A DNA stretch of 8,485 nt, taken from positions 1-8,485 of the forward strand of contig JAHEFC010000162.1 in assembly GCA_024640385.1 (NCBI GenBank), read 5' to 3'. Source of the DNA: Sphingobacteriales bacterium. Its GTDB lineage: Bacteria > Bacteroidota > Bacteroidia > Chitinophagales > Chitinophagaceae. The notes beneath the pieces are model-generated. The model had not been told where the DNA came from. It did not search any database and was given only the letters and a program-made list of their open reading frames with translations. Below are positions 6,985 to 8,485 of this stretch, piece by piece (position 1 is the stretch's first letter; every line of letters starts with the position of its first letter). The translations under genes and the position numbers were made by a program.

Positions 6985-7869
6985 TTAACGCAGTTTTATC
7001 GTTTTTGACACACCATTTATAGTTACGGTGGCTTCATCGTCACAGGTGCCAGATCCAAAATCGATAGACCCAACGGTGCCGTTCACACTAATTACCAGGA
7101 TGCCTTTTGAGATCCAGGGGCAGGTGAAGGCCTTGACCAGGGGTTCTTTGGTTTCAGACACCCAGGTTCTTCCCTTGGCATTTGCGCCATCACGCCTTCC
7201 GGTGAATTGGTAAATATCGTCTACCGGCCATAAAGGAGTGCCGTTGCCTTCTATCTGCTTCATAGTTATTACGCCGTTCCACGATCTCCAGAATCCGGTA
7301 CTTACATTGGTCACCCGGGCGTTTTCAACGGTCCTGGTGAACTTTCTCTGGTTTGCGCCTGGTTCTGTACTGTTGAGGATCACGTGCCTGCCAGTGACCT
7401 TAAAGTCGTCAATCTGGTAGCCATCAAATTCGGTTACAGCCTTGCTTCCGGGTATATGGAGGGGGCCGGAATAGACGGTTATGATCTTTCCCTTACGGAT
7501 ATGTCCATTAGTTTCGCAACCGGTACCGAAGTCAATAACCACTTTTTTGGGAAATACACCTTTATCCCTGGGGGTAACCGTTACCGTATAACAGGCCACT
7601 GTTGTTTGGGTGGCCTGGCCGGGGAAAATACCGAATCCGGTACCGCCATAGATACCCAGGTCATCGCCGGCTGTAATACCGTCAATTCCGGCTGCGTTAT
7701 CAAAAATATCTTCAAATGTTGCGCTGAGCTCTATCTCGTTGACAGTTGCTTCCGCAACTACTTCAGGATCCTGGGCCGGAGTCTGCTCTTTTTTGCAGGA
7801 AGTAGTGAGCAGGATGCCCGTGGCCAGAAGCAGTGATACTGTACGGGCGATGTTGTTAAAGCGTTTCAT
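6985..7869 (-). CDS. Uncharacterised lipoprotein with two IDFG-x-G-C motifs
   Basis: I chose the ATG at 7869-7867 (294 residues, MKRFNNIART...) over an in-frame TTG three codons upstream, because it gives a normal lipoprotein signal peptide: basic start, hydrophobic core LLLATGILL, and a lipobox ending in Cys25, then KKEQ. The mature protein looks mostly beta-stranded. It carries IDFGTGC at 112-118 and IDFGSGTC at 269-276, and ends in a short strand pair (ATVTINGVSKTIKLR). Four Cys remain after the lipid Cys (93, 118, 250, 276), enough for two disulfides in the periplasm or at the surface. It resembles hypothetical Bacteroidota lipoproteins with the same RKGKI and DFGxGxC features, but I know of no assigned function. 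It is a single gene, convergent with the deacetylase and divergent from tatD. Confidence 0.88.
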   Translation of the reverse strand: MKRFNNIARTVSLLLATGILLTTSCKKEQTPAQDPEVVAEATVNEIELSATFEDIFDNAAGIDGITAGDDLGIYGGTGFGIFPGQATQTTVACYTVTVTPRDKGVFPKKVVIDFGTGCETNGHIRKGKIITVYSGPLHIPGSKAVTEFDGYQIDDFKVTGRHVILNSTEPGANQRKFTRTVENARVTNVSTGFWRSWNGVITMKQIEGNGTPLWPVDDIYQFTGRRDGANAKGRTWVSETKEPLVKAFTCPWISKGILVISVNGTVGSIDFGSGTCDDEATVTINGVSKTIKLR

Positions 7870-7946
7870 AAAAGGCAATTGAGGTTTGTTAATTTTATTT
7901 CATTTGTTAAAGGGTACCTAATTCAGACGGCCAATAATCACCAGGG

Positions 7947-7979
7947 TTTAACGTCCTAACTGATTAATTATGATATTTA
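7947..7979 (+). promoter_or_regulatory. Weak candidate promoter for the TatD-family gene
   Basis: TTTA at 7947-7950 and GATATTTA at 7972-7979 are degenerate matches to the Bacteroidota -33 (TTTG) and -7 (TAnnTTTG) boxes, 21 bases apart. The -7-like box ends four bases before the ATG, the same geometry as at the deacetylase gene. The match is poor. The rest of the 7870-7983 divergent gap is A/T-rich, with two direct TTTGTTAA copies at 7885-7892 and 7903-7910 of unknown meaning. Confidence 0.25.
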
Positions 7980-7983
7980 GACC

Positions 7984-8485
7984 ATGAACAAAGCGCAACT
8001 GATTGATACACATTGCCATCTTTATTCTGAAGAATTTTTGGAAGACCGGTCAGAAATGATAGGCCGGGCAGTAAAGGAAGGGGTAGAGAGGTTCTTCCTG
8101 CCGAATATCGATAAAAGTTCAATCGATGGGATGCTGGAGCTGGAAGAAGAATTCCCCGGGCGATGTTATGCTATGATGGGCCTTCACCCCTGTTATGTGA
8201 AAGAAGACGCGGATGAACAGCTGGAGATCGTCAGGGACTGGCTGGCCGTCAGGAGTTTTGCAGCTGTTGGGGAGATCGGTCTTGATTTTTACTGGGACCT
8301 GACCTATAAAGAAAAACAGTATGAAGTATTCAGGAAGCAGCTGGATTGGTCTACCAGCTACAGGCTGCCGGTTGTGATCCATTCGCGCAATTCCCTTCGT
8401 GAATGCATTGATGTTGTCAAAGAATTCAATGGATATGTCCGCGGCATCTTTCATTGCTTTGGCGGAACCCGTGAAGAGGCTGAGG
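7984..8485 (+). CDS. TatD-family metal-dependent hydrolase, N-terminal part (3' end cut by window)
   Basis: The frame runs from ATG 7984 to the window edge without a stop, giving 167 complete codons of a family usually near 255 residues. The metal-site residues seen so far match TatD: DTHCHL at 8-13 (His10, His12), GEIGLDFY at 96-103 (Glu97), VIHSR at 131-135 (His133) and FHCFGG at 156-161 (His157). The last conserved Asp lies beyond the window. Known family roles are 3'-5' exonuclease or DNase activity and D-aminoacyl-tRNA or phosphoester hydrolysis in the cytoplasm; the exact activity cannot be told from sequence. No Shine-Dalgarno site is visible, and the start is supported because DTHCHL sits a few residues from the N-terminus, as in relatives. 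Confidence 0.94.
   Translation, partial: MNKAQLIDTHCHLYSEEFLEDRSEMIGRAVKEGVERFFLPNIDKSSIDGMLELEEEFPGRCYAMMGLHPCYVKEDADEQLEIVRDWLAVRSFAAVGEIGLDFYWDLTYKEKQYEVFRKQLDWSTSYRLPVVIHSRNSLRECIDVVKEFNGYVRGIFHCFGGTREEAE

Noticed and set aside
6934..6987. Tiny + strand ORF of 17 residues after the deacetylase terminator
   Set aside because: It is very short, lies just past a terminator, overlaps the end of the lipoprotein gene, and has no promoter-like sequence of its own.
8119..8454. - strand open frame of 111 residues near the window end
   Set aside because: It is antisense to the TatD-family gene, whose metal-binding motifs are all in the + frame.

Overview
The window looks like chromosomal DNA from a Bacteroidota member, probably near the Chitinophagaceae or Sphingobacteria, although the exact taxon cannot be fixed from sequence alone. 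The grounds are a SusC/SusD outer-membrane pair, lipoproteins with Bacteroidota-style N-termini, genes without Shine-Dalgarno sites, and a promoter matching the phylum-specific TAnnTTTG -7 element.

Region by region: (1) positions 2-3214, + strand, hold the C-terminal half of a SusC-type TonB-dependent transporter followed by its SusD-like lipoprotein, closed by a strong intrinsic terminator at 3238-3280. (2) Positions 3367-6111, - strand, hold three tightly packed genes read in the order gltX (glutamyl-tRNA synthetase), a stand-alone cobalamin-binding domain of the acyl-CoA mutase type, and an enoyl-CoA hydratase. This looks like one transcript joining a translation gene to acyl-CoA metabolism. 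(3) Positions 6112-6243 are a short divergent intergenic region built almost wholly from inverted and direct copies of a CAGGTT/GCAGG motif. Its outer edges carry near mirror-image -7 promoter elements only 4-5 bases from the two start codons. (4) Positions 6244-6861, + strand, encode a small NodB-type polysaccharide deacetylase, followed by a terminator. (5) Positions 6985-7869, - strand, encode an uncharacterised lipoprotein. (6) From 7984 to the window end, + strand, is the first part of a TatD-family metal-dependent hydrolase.

Functionally, the SusC/SusD pair imports an unidentified oligomer across the outer membrane. The mutase small subunit and the hydratase fit short-chain or branched acyl-CoA turnover, with the mutase large subunit encoded elsewhere. 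The deacetylase and TatD genes look like ordinary single housekeeping-type genes. No phage, insertion sequence, CRISPR array, toxin-antitoxin pair, RNA gene or recognisable defence system was seen, and I do not see a convincing new biological system. The most unusual item is the structured repeat and divergent promoter block at 6112-6243. All intergenic stretches are shorter than 300 bases.
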